From the NCBI GenBank assembly GCA_944384855.1, contig CALWUY010000044.1, forward strand, positions 1 through 38,185: 38,185 nucleotides of DNA, in the 5' to 3' direction. Every line of letters begins with the position of its first letter. The first letter of the stretch is position 1. The notes beneath the pieces are model-generated. The model did not search any database. It was not told the DNA's origin and saw only the letters and a program-made list of their open reading frames with translations. Below are positions 15,945 to 24,378 of the stretch, piece by piece. The position numbers and the translations under genes were made by a program. The stretch is from an uncultured Clostridia bacterium. Its GTDB lineage: Bacteria > Bacillota > Clostridia > Oscillospirales > Acutalibacteraceae.

Positions 15945-18900
15945 ATGAAAAGATCAAAACTACTTGCATTACTGCTTTCTTTAACGCTTATCGCGGGATC
16001 ATTGCCGATGTTCGGCACTACTGTCTTGGCTGCAGAAACGCCTGACAGCATTACTTTCAATGCGCAGCAGGATTTTTCACTTGAACAAAATTCGAACGGG
16101 GTCTGGAGGTATCAATATTCTTCGGGCGACGCCGTAAACGGATACACCTTTACAGATTTGCCGCTTAACGGTACACAGTGGGGCGACGCTGCCGTGACCG
16201 GCAGTGTGTATCCGTCACCTGACCAGGTTACGGAGGGCGCTGTAAATAACAGCCTTTTTATTTATCCTGTAAGCCATCTTAACGATGCCGTGCTTACATT
16301 TACCGCGCCGTACAGCGGAGTAATAATACTAAAAATGGCGAACGGCGCTGTTTTTGCGCCCGCAACCAGAGGCGGAAGCAAGGCGGCAAGGCTTATAGTC
16401 CGGCATAATGATAAAAACATACGGACAGAAAATATTGACGGCACTAACAACACACCCGGCAGCCGGGTTTTCGAAGATACAATGATTCTTACCGTAAAAG
16501 CCGGAGATACATTGAGATTCATGGTCGGCAGGAACATACCTGAAGGCGTCTATGTTACCATGAATCCCGAGATAACCTATACACAGATTATTGAGACAAA
16601 GTACAACGCGTTTGAGGATTATTCGACCGAGAAAAATCCCAACGGCGTATGGAGTTATGTCAGCAGAAGCTCTTCTGAAAATGAGTTTACGCTTATTACT
16701 CAGTACGCTAACGGCAGCTGGCAGAATTCTTACGGTTCTTTGCTTACCGCGCCGGACTGGGTAGTTTCCGCTGAACCTAATGCTATTCAGATAGGCACAA
16801 ATGATCAGACGAGTGATGTGGCGTTAGCCTTCACAGCGCCTTTCGACGGCAAGATAAACATCCGTATGACAAACGGCGGCGTTTATGCCCCGCAGATCAG
16901 CACTCCGGGTGTAGTAAGATTTAATCTTATTAAAAATACAGAGACTTTAAGAAGTTTTACAGTATACAATTATAACAGCAACGGCGAAAGACTTTTTGCC
17001 GATACAATGACCTTAGACGTAAGGGCAGGCGACAAGCTTTATTTCGCGGTTGGAAGAAACGAGCCGATAGGCGGTTCTATAGCTTTATTTAATCCTGAAA
17101 TAGAATATATCGAATACGGAGACAAAACGGTATTTACCGCGGTAGAAGATTATTCTGACGTAAACAATCCTTCCGGAGTTTGGAGCTATCAGGATTATCT
17201 TAACGGTGTGTACACTTATGATATCTACAATGCGGAAAGCAATACATGGCAGCATTCCACCGGCTTCAGTACGATTTCTTATCTTACAAACGATCAGGTG
17301 ACCGGCAAAGAGGCACTTATGCTGACAACTCATAATAAGGGTGAAAACGCGGTAGTTACCTTTACTTCGCCGTATTCGGGTGAAATAGCCGTAAGTATGG
17401 CAAACGGCGGAGTTTTTGCGCCTACTACCAATCACGGCGTCAATCCGGGCAACGCGGTATTTACCATGACTCATAACGAGGAAGTTATACGAACCGCTGA
17501 ACTTGATAATTCTGTATTAGACTTCTTCAACGATACCGTGACGCTTACTGTATCCGCAGGCGACACGATACGCTTTAAGGTAGACAGACTCAACGGCGGA
17601 TGGCCGGAGTCTTCTATAAGGCTTTCTCCGAGAATAGAATTCCTGTCGGTTTATGAGGAGACGGGAAGAACTTTCTACATAGATTCCGTTTCAGGTTCGG
17701 ACAGTTATTTGGGAACAAGCGAGTATGCTCCTTGGCAGTCGCTTTCAAAACTTGCCGATATTGATTTGGGTGCGGGTGACAGTATACTTTTAAAGCGCGG
17801 CAGTGTTTGGAATACCCAGCTCATACTCAATAATGTACGGGGTACAGAGCAGTCTCCGGTAGTAATAGGAAGCTACGGGGAGGGCGAACAGCCCAAAATT
17901 GATCTGGGGATTACTGATGATCCCGAAACTGATTTTATTGAAACAGCTACACCCTGCGTACTTATAAACAATTCTGAAGGCCTTGAAATAAACGATCTGT
18001 ACCTAACCGGATCAGGAATAGGAATAGATTTTTATTATAAGGAAAGCTTTAACAACGAATACATAAAGATTTCAAACTGCACATTTAAGGATCTTACCGG
18101 TTTTGCTCAGCCCGAAAGCAGCGAGGGCAATACCGGAAGATACGGCTTTGCAGGCGCTGTATGCGTAAGCGGTGAATCCTATACTCTCGGAATCGCAGAT
18201 CCGTTGGTTATAGGCTTGTTTGTTGACGGCTGCGTTTCAGAAGGCTGCGGTTCGCTTATAACCTATGCCGCCTCTCCCTCTTGCACAAAAGAGTCGCGCG
18301 GCGCGGATATAAACGGACTGTTCATCACAAACTGCACCATGCGTGAAAATGATTATTACGGCACTTTTATCGGAAGCGACGGCTTTATGTCGGACTGCAC
18401 CATTACGGACTGCGGTCAGGCTGAGTACTTTGCGCCGGGAACTACCGGAATAATGATTTCTGCCAAGAATTTCGCGGTCATAAATACTGAAATATCAGGG
18501 CAGAAACGCGGCGGGGTCCCGCATGACGGATGCGCCATAGATTTTGAGCATCTTTGTGAGAATGTAACGGTGGAAAACTGTTATATCCATGATAACGAAG
18601 GCGTCGGCGTGATGTTCTATGACTCCAATAACGCTAATAACGGAGCAAACGTGAACTGTACCGTGAAAAACAACGTATTTTCAAACAATGCAGGCGGTTT
18701 TGCAAGCTCCAACGGTAACTTCCCCTCGACAGACATTTGGGTAACCTACGGCGCATATTACTCACTTGAGGACAGCACGATTACCGGAAACCGCTACTAC
18801 AATTCAAATCCGGGATATCAGTTTTTCACCGCGCGTGAAAATGCCGGGGCAATAGGGCAGGAGCCGCAGGTTCCTTCTGTGATAGAAAACAATACTTCGT

Positions 18901-19688
18901 TTGACCCGGCAAGCGAGCAGCTTACATATCTTGCCGATAAAGCGGCATTGCTTGAGGATTACCGCGTAATTTTTGAAGATTACAATACAAGCGGATACAC
19001 GGTTGATAAAAGGACCGGAAAGCAGTTCGAAAACGCAGTTGTTTCTCAGGATATTTACTCATTCAGCGAAGAGTTTTCTTCAAATATGGAGAACTGGGAT
19101 GCGGTATATTATTTGAACGGATGGCAGAATATGCAGTGGGATCCTTCGCAGAATTATTATTCATACCAGCTCGGCGGTGTGATAGGAGACGGGTTTGCGC
19201 ATCCTTCGTCCACTCAGGCTGCAGCCTTCAGGTTTACGGCGCCGAAAACCGGCAGAGTGCTTATTGATACAGAGGATATGATCGCGGTAAGCGGAGGCGG
19301 AGACGGAGTTGTAATATCACTGCTTGACAATGATCTGAATCTTATCTGCGATCCGATTACGCTTGATTCCGAGCGCCCTTCGGCTGAATTAGAAGAGATT
19401 TACCTTGACGTAAATATGGGAGATTCAATTTATTTCTACATAAGCAAGCGGGAAAACAATGCCAACGATTATGTAACTATCAGGCCGAGAGTTTCTTATG
19501 TATATTGCTATAAAAGTCTTAACGGCGATGATATAATAGACATACTGGATCTGATAACGCTTAAAAAAGCAGTAACTGAGCCGGAGTCATCGGATATTGA
19601 CGCATACAGCGCTGATATAGACGGCGATACTTTTGTCACAGCAGTTGATTTAGTACTGATGAGAAAATATCTTATGGAAACATTCTGA
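15945..19688 (+). CDS. Large exported modular beta-helix protein with C-terminal type I dockerin
   Basis: The product is 1247 aa from ATG 15945; GAAAGGA at 15929-15935 precedes this ATG, and an in-frame ATG at 15927 is too close to it. Order of parts: signal peptide (1-31); three repeated modules (about 36-215, 220-390 and 395-570); a parallel beta-helix (about 577-1000) paralogous to the protein at 12593, with YIDSVSGSDSYLGTSEYAPW and IDFEHLCENVTVENCYIHDN; a divergent fourth module (about 1038-1188); and a dockerin (about 1189-1247). The dockerin has two calcium-loop/helix repeats: NGDDIIDILDLITLKKAV, whose first loop position is Ser not Asp, and the canonical DIDGDTFVTAVDLVLMRKYL. It should dock to a cohesin on a scaffold encoded elsewhere. 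It probably cuts or binds a plant polysaccharide. Confidence 0.87.
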   Translation: MKRSKLLALLLSLTLIAGSLPMFGTTVLAAETPDSITFNAQQDFSLEQNSNGVWRYQYSSGDAVNGYTFTDLPLNGTQWGDAAVTGSVYPSPDQVTEGAVNNSLFIYPVSHLNDAVLTFTAPYSGVIILKMANGAVFAPATRGGSKAARLIVRHNDKNIRTENIDGTNNTPGSRVFEDTMILTVKAGDTLRFMVGRNIPEGVYVTMNPEITYTQIIETKYNAFEDYSTEKNPNGVWSYVSRSSSENEFTLITQYANGSWQNSYGSLLTAPDWVVSAEPNAIQIGTNDQTSDVALAFTAPFDGKINIRMTNGGVYAPQISTPGVVRFNLIKNTETLRSFTVYNYNSNGERLFADTMTLDVRAGDKLYFAVGRNEPIGGSIALFNPEIEYIEYGDKTVFTAVEDYSDVNNPSGVWSYQDYLNGVYTYDIYNAESNTWQHSTGFSTISYLTNDQVTGKEALMLTTHNKGENAVVTFTSPYSGEIAVSMANGGVFAPTTNHGVNPGNAVFTMTHNEEVIRTAELDNSVLDFFNDTVTLTVSAGDTIRFKVDRLNGGWPESSIRLSPRIEFLSVYEETGRTFYIDSVSGSDSYLGTSEYAPWQSLSKLADIDLGAGDSILLKRGSVWNTQLILNNVRGTEQSPVVIGSYGEGEQPKIDLGITDDPETDFIETATPCVLINNSEGLEINDLYLTGSGIGIDFYYKESFNNEYIKISNCTFKDLTGFAQPESSEGNTGRYGFAGAVCVSGESYTLGIADPLVIGLFVDGCVSEGCGSLITYAASPSCTKESRGADINGLFITNCTMRENDYYGTFIGSDGFMSDCTITDCGQAEYFAPGTTGIMISAKNFAVINTEISGQKRGGVPHDGCAIDFEHLCENVTVENCYIHDNEGVGVMFYDSNNANNGANVNCTVKNNVFSNNAGGFASSNGNFPSTDIWVTYGAYYSLEDSTITGNRYYNSNPGYQFFTARENAGAIGQEPQVPSVIENNTSFDPASEQLTYLADKAALLEDYRVIFEDYNTSGYTVDKRTGKQFENAVVSQDIYSFSEEFSSNMENWDAVYYLNGWQNMQWDPSQNYYSYQLGGVIGDGFAHPSSTQAAAFRFTAPKTGRVLIDTEDMIAVSGGGDGVVISLLDNDLNLICDPITLDSERPSAELEEIYLDVNMGDSIYFYISKRENNANDYVTIRPRVSYVYCYKSLNGDDIIDILDLITLKKAVTEPESSDIDAYSADIDGDTFVTAVDLVLMRKYLMETF
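16050..19510 (+). repeat. four copies of the repeated beta-sandwich module in the dockerin protein
   Basis: Copies are at about 16050-16590, 16600-17113, 17125-17660 and 19055-19510. The shared pattern is an aromatic/acidic opening (FxAxxDYS), GVWSY, a tryptophan strand, AxLxFTAPYSGxIxxxMxNGGVFAP, an acidic FxDTxTLxVxAGDxIxFxV hairpin and a final NPEIxY strand. Copies 2 and 3 match copies 1 and 2 of the next gene more closely than they match each other. Confidence 0.85.
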
Positions 19689-19806
19689 TTTTGTTGCAGT
19701 TATTACAGACATACCTTTACAGCTTTATAGAACTCAATTCAAGTTTTTTGGCGGCGCCTTACGGTGACAGTTATGGAACCGCCGTTACAAACAGGAGGTT
19801 AATCGC

Positions 19807-22800
19807 ATGAATTTAAAAAAGAAAGCATTAACGCTGCTGTCGGTTATTGTGGCTTTGACGCTTGCTCTTTCTTCAGTGGATATACTGTCCTTCGCCGATC
19901 AGTCGGGGGACGGGACGTCCAAAGCAGAGAAGTATAATGCGTTTGAGGAGTTTTCGGAAACATCAAATCCCAGCGGGGTATGGAGCTATATGTACCGCAC
20001 TGATACAGCGAGTGATTTTGTGCTTATAAACGAGGTATACAGCGGTATCTGGCAAAACGCCAACGGTTTTTTGCAGGCTGCGGCTGACTTGGTAGTATCG
20101 ACAGTGCCTAATGCTGTCCAGCTTGGTACAAATGACCAGACAAGTGAGGTTGCGCTTGCTTTTACCGCGCCTGATGACGGTAAAATAACCGTGCGTATGA
20201 CTAACGGCGGAGTATATGCTCCGGGAATAGGCACACCTGACGTTGTCAGGTTCAGTCTTATTAAAAATACCGAAACCTTAAGAAGCTTTACCGTGTACAA
20301 TTATAACAGCAATAATGACAGGCAATTTGCAGACACTATGACGCTTGACGTCAAATCCGGAGATATGCTTTATTTTGCAGTGGGAAGAAATCTTCCGGTA
20401 GGAGGTGCGTACGCTGTTTTCAATCCGGAAATCGAGTACATTGAATACGGTGACAAAACAGTGTTTGACGCGGTAAGCGAATATTCCACTGATGGAAATC
20501 CGTCAGGTACCTGGAGTTATCAGAGCTTTTCAAACGGAGAATACACCTATGATACCTTTAACGTAGAAACAGGTCGGTGGCAGGCAGCTTCTGGCCTTAC
20601 CACGTTAGAAATGCTTACAAACGACGAGGTAAGCGGTAATCCGGCGATAATGATGACTACCCACAGCAAAGGAGATAAGGCGGTTCTTACGTTTACTTCT
20701 CCTTATTCGGGTGAAATAGAGGTAAGCATGACTAACGGCGGCGTTTACGCTCCGGCTACAAATGCTCAAAATTCTCCCGGAAATGCGGTATTTGCAATGC
20801 TGCATAATGAGAAAGAAATTACTTCTGCAGAACTTGACGCGTCTGTAAAGGATTTCTTCAGCGATACCGTGACGCTCAGTGTCTCGCAAGGAGATACATT
20901 GAGATTTACGGTAGACCGTTTGGATGCCGGCAAACCGGATTCGGCTGTCCGTTTTGCTCCGAAAATAGAATATCTCTCGATAGGAGAGGATGAGGACGAT
21001 GAGCCGGATATAAAAGAGGAATATGACGCGTACGCAGATTACCGCACGGAATATGATCAGGCGGATGTTTGGCAGTATCTTAAAAGGGATACCGCTACCG
21101 GAGCCGAAAGTAAGTTATATTATTCGGCCGGAAGCTGGGGTGTTCCGGGAGATGGTTCTGTAACATCAAGTACCCAGGATATGGTGACCGGCAAACCCGC
21201 ATTGTCATTGCATCCGGGTATTACGGTTGACGCGGTAGTTTCCTTTACGGCTCCTTATTCAGGCACAATAGAATTAAGTATGGCAAACGGCGGTGTATTT
21301 GCGCCTATGAGTGCAGACGGTATACTGTTCAGTGTGTATATAGGAGATACTCTTTATTACAGCGAAGTATCAAGTCCTGCAACTGTGGATGAAGGCAAAC
21401 GGGTATTTGCGGATACCAGAACGCTTGAGGTGGAAGCCGGCGACGTAATTTACTTTGTGGTAAATAATAACGGCAATAATGCGAGCGACAGCACCTTCCT
21501 TAACCCGCATATAAAATACACCGAAATAACCGATACAGATAACAAGACCCTGCGTTTTGCAGAGAACGATGTTATTACGGTAAGCGACACCTCAAAGGAC
21601 GGATTCAGCATTTCATGGCCGTCTGCCAGAGGCGGCAAGGGCGGATACAGTTATACCGTATACATTTCGGAGCAGCCGTTTGAAGGCGCTCCGGCTTCCG
21701 GAGGGGTTTCGGTAAATTCTGCCCGCAACCACCGGTTTGAAGGACTTACTCCGGGCAAAAATTATTATATTGCAGTCACTGCAACCGACGGCGAGGCAAT
21801 TGCTGTACTCACGGCAGATACTCCCGTAATGACGGTAAGCCGGGCGTTTATATTCGACGCTTATGACGATTTTACAAGCAAGGTACAGACTTCGGTTTGG
21901 TCTTACTGTTCGGTTTCATCTGACGGCAGTATGGATGAGCTTGTTTGGACAGAAACAGTTTGGGGGAACGCTTCGGACGGTACCGTCACCGCGGAAGCCA
22001 GCGATCTGGTAACCGGAAAACCTGCGCTTGCGGTCACACCAGGCAACGATAAGGATACAGCGGTAATATTTACTGCTCCGTATTCGGGAACTGTTGAGAT
22101 CTCGCTCAGAAACGGCGGTATCTTTGTACCGTATAACGGGGCGGGAAATGATTATGACGGTATTAATTTTTCTCTCATGGTGAACGGATATGAAACAGCT
22201 TCATTCAACGCGGTAAACGCAAGTAATTCACATCCGTCATCAGCCGGGGATATGTATAAAGGGCGTGTTTTTGACGGCGTTTACACATCGCAGGTAAAAG
22301 CCGGAGACAAAATTATTTTTACCGTAAACAAAAATAAGGCGGCCGGCAACGATATAACCTATTTTGACCCCGAAATAATTTATACACAGGTTTCCGGCGG
22401 CACCGATAATCTGAAATTTACACCTTCAAGAAGCATCAGCGAAAGCGACGTCACAGATAAATCATTTACGGTTTTCTGGCCGGGAGCGGTAGGCGGTACG
22501 GGCAATTACAGCTATACGCTTTATCTTTCCGATAAGCCAATAGAAAGCATACCGTCGGCAGGAGGTATAAGTTTAGGGAACAAATTAAGCTATGAAGTGA
22601 AAAACCTCAGTGCTTATACTAATTACTATGCCGCCGTAACCGTAAACGACGGTGTAAACACCGCTTATCTTATAAGAACAACACCTATTTCCACTATAGG
22701 CAACAGCTATAAATTTACTGCTGTGGGCGGATATACCGAAGGCGTTCAGCCTATCAGCACTCCGTGGCGGTATTACTATACGGAATACGGTAAGCATGAA

Positions 22801-24372
22801 AACTTCAAGGTGATGCAGTGGGATGAACAGACAGGTTGTTTCGGGTCTGCGTCTACCGCGACTGCGGCTAAGACCGACAGCGATCTTGTAACCGGCAAAC
22901 CATCGCTTGTCCTTGTTCCGACTTTGAGCTCGGATTCCGTGCTGGCATTTATTGCTCCGTTTACCGGCAGAATAACCGTCAAAATGGAAAATGACGGTGT
23001 ATTCGCACCTTTGAACGGTACGCCGCAGCAGTTTGACGGTATAAACTTCAAATTTTATCATAACGATAAAGTTATTTATTCTAAAGATGCGGTTACCGGA
23101 CAAAATTCTCATTCGGACCGTTGTTTCGGAGTTCCGATTTCATTGGATGTTAAAAAAGGCGATGTGCTTTACTTTACAGTCAATTCAAACAAAACCGCAG
23201 ACTGTGACTCTGTCTTTTTAAATCCTTCTGTGACGTATACCTTTGTAGAAAAGGGAAGCGATGCGTTCGGATTTCTTCCGGGTGCGGAGGTGGCAATGAG
23301 CGATGCTACCGCGACTTCGTTTGTGCTTAACTGGTCAGCGGCATTTTCTCCTGTGGCAGAACGCATAACATACAGCGTTTATCTGTCTGAGAAGCCTTTT
23401 GAAGGTGAGCCTGCAGGCAAGCCTCACTATACGGGCGAGAACACTTACGCTGAATGCAAGGGACTTGAAATAGGACGCACATATTACGTTTACATTAAGG
23501 CTGTCGGTGCTTCAGGGGCTGTTGCGGCGCTTAAAAACAGCAGCTTTACATCATACTGTCCGGTTTATAATGCTTATGACGACTTTTCAACCGATAACAG
23601 CCCGGGTATATGGAATTATACCAGAAGAAGCTACGATGCGGAGCTTAACGAATATTCATATACACTGCTTAATTACGATGAAAAATCAGGCGTTTACGGG
23701 TCTGCTGAGGGCGGACTGATAAGTATAGCAGAATCTGATATGGTTACCGGAAACCCTGCAATAAGCATGCATCCAGGTACTGCAGGCAGGGCGGCGGCGC
23801 TTGTATTTACCGCACCTTATTCGGGAAATATCACCGTAACCCTTAAAAACGGAGCTGTTTTCACACCTATGAACGGTAAGGATCAGGAGTTTGACGGCAT
23901 CAGATATTCGGTACTTAAAGGAGAGGATCAGCTTTTCCTTGCAGAACGCGTGAACAGTGAAAATAATGCACAGGATAAACGGATAGGTACAGAAACAATA
24001 ACTACATATATAGAGTACGGGCAGAGAATTTACTTTATTGTAGATGCCAACAAGACAAATGCGTCGGACATAACCTTCCTCAATCCCGAAATAGCCTATC
24101 AAAATATTACGGGAGGCAGCGGGGTTCCGCCTACAGACGGATTTAATACCGAAGCTGTTACCGAGGATACTGCGCAGCAGGAGGATAAGATGTTTATTTC
24201 CTCGTTCCGTGAAAATCTCTATACCAAGACCGCGGGAAAAGCTATACCGTTTCCGGCTGATGAAGAACCGTTTACTTCATATCTGCCGTATATTATAGCG
24301 GCAGCCGTTTTGGCGGCAGGCTGTGCGGTGCTTATCGGATTCTTAATACCCAGAAAGAAAATCAAGGAGTGA
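19807..24372 (+). CDS. Very large membrane-anchored surface protein with six repeated modules and three FN3-like domains
   Basis: The product is 1521 aa with a ribosome binding site AGGAGG. Order: signal peptide (1-31); modules at about 41-215, 219-393 and 405-576; FN3-like domain (581-679); module (682-863); FN3-like (868-964); module (967-1150); FN3-like (1155-1249); module (1252-1435); linker; transmembrane helix (about 1493-1514) and tail PRKKIKE. Each FN3-like domain shows a strand-B Trp (FSISWPSA, FTVFWPGA, FVLNWSAA) and a tyrosine-corner-like LTPGKNYYIAVTATDG. There is no catalytic domain and no LPXTG motif. It most likely captures a repeating glycan at the cell surface near the importer encoded directly downstream, a role like SusD-type proteins in Bacteroidota. 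That role is inferred. Confidence 0.82.
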   Translation: MNLKKKALTLLSVIVALTLALSSVDILSFADQSGDGTSKAEKYNAFEEFSETSNPSGVWSYMYRTDTASDFVLINEVYSGIWQNANGFLQAAADLVVSTVPNAVQLGTNDQTSEVALAFTAPDDGKITVRMTNGGVYAPGIGTPDVVRFSLIKNTETLRSFTVYNYNSNNDRQFADTMTLDVKSGDMLYFAVGRNLPVGGAYAVFNPEIEYIEYGDKTVFDAVSEYSTDGNPSGTWSYQSFSNGEYTYDTFNVETGRWQAASGLTTLEMLTNDEVSGNPAIMMTTHSKGDKAVLTFTSPYSGEIEVSMTNGGVYAPATNAQNSPGNAVFAMLHNEKEITSAELDASVKDFFSDTVTLSVSQGDTLRFTVDRLDAGKPDSAVRFAPKIEYLSIGEDEDDEPDIKEEYDAYADYRTEYDQADVWQYLKRDTATGAESKLYYSAGSWGVPGDGSVTSSTQDMVTGKPALSLHPGITVDAVVSFTAPYSGTIELSMANGGVFAPMSADGILFSVYIGDTLYYSEVSSPATVDEGKRVFADTRTLEVEAGDVIYFVVNNNGNNASDSTFLNPHIKYTEITDTDNKTLRFAENDVITVSDTSKDGFSISWPSARGGKGGYSYTVYISEQPFEGAPASGGVSVNSARNHRFEGLTPGKNYYIAVTATDGEAIAVLTADTPVMTVSRAFIFDAYDDFTSKVQTSVWSYCSVSSDGSMDELVWTETVWGNASDGTVTAEASDLVTGKPALAVTPGNDKDTAVIFTAPYSGTVEISLRNGGIFVPYNGAGNDYDGINFSLMVNGYETASFNAVNASNSHPSSAGDMYKGRVFDGVYTSQVKAGDKIIFTVNKNKAAGNDITYFDPEIIYTQVSGGTDNLKFTPSRSISESDVTDKSFTVFWPGAVGGTGNYSYTLYLSDKPIESIPSAGGISLGNKLSYEVKNLSAYTNYYAAVTVNDGVNTAYLIRTTPISTIGNSYKFTAVGGYTEGVQPISTPWRYYYTEYGKHENFKVMQWDEQTGCFGSASTATAAKTDSDLVTGKPSLVLVPTLSSDSVLAFIAPFTGRITVKMENDGVFAPLNGTPQQFDGINFKFYHNDKVIYSKDAVTGQNSHSDRCFGVPISLDVKKGDVLYFTVNSNKTADCDSVFLNPSVTYTFVEKGSDAFGFLPGAEVAMSDATATSFVLNWSAAFSPVAERITYSVYLSEKPFEGEPAGKPHYTGENTYAECKGLEIGRTYYVYIKAVGASGAVAALKNSSFTSYCPVYNAYDDFSTDNSPGIWNYTRRSYDAELNEYSYTLLNYDEKSGVYGSAEGGLISIAESDMVTGNPAISMHPGTAGRAAALVFTAPYSGNITVTLKNGAVFTPMNGKDQEFDGIRYSVLKGEDQLFLAERVNSENNAQDKRIGTETITTYIEYGQRIYFIVDANKTNASDITFLNPEIAYQNITGGSGVPPTDGFNTEAVTEDTAQQEDKMFISSFRENLYTKTAGKAIPFPADEEPFTSYLPYIIAAAVLAAGCAVLIGFLIPRKKIKE
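19930..24110 (+). repeat. six copies of the repeated module in the 1521-aa protein
   Basis: Copies are at about 19930-20450, 20461-20985, 21019-21535, 21850-22395, 22705-23255 and 23560-24110. Copies 4 to 6 and, in part, 3 carry a longer DLVTGKPAL.....P segment, and copies 4 to 6 carry YDGINF or FDGI before the central strands, so two subtypes exist. FN3-like spacers occur only after copies 3, 4 and 5. Confidence 0.83.
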
Positions 24373-24378
24373 TATTTA

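Noticed and set aside
19740-19790. Possible terminator between the dockerin gene and the 1521-aa gene (GGCGG...CCGCC)
   Set aside because: The arms are only 5 bp with a loop of more than 20 nt and no T-tract.
14089-24372. Repeated modules interpreted as cohesins
   Set aside because: Length is similar and a dockerin is present nearby, but I do not see cohesin-type sequence patterns, and the aromatic GVWSY/NPEIxY ends argue for a binding sandwich module.
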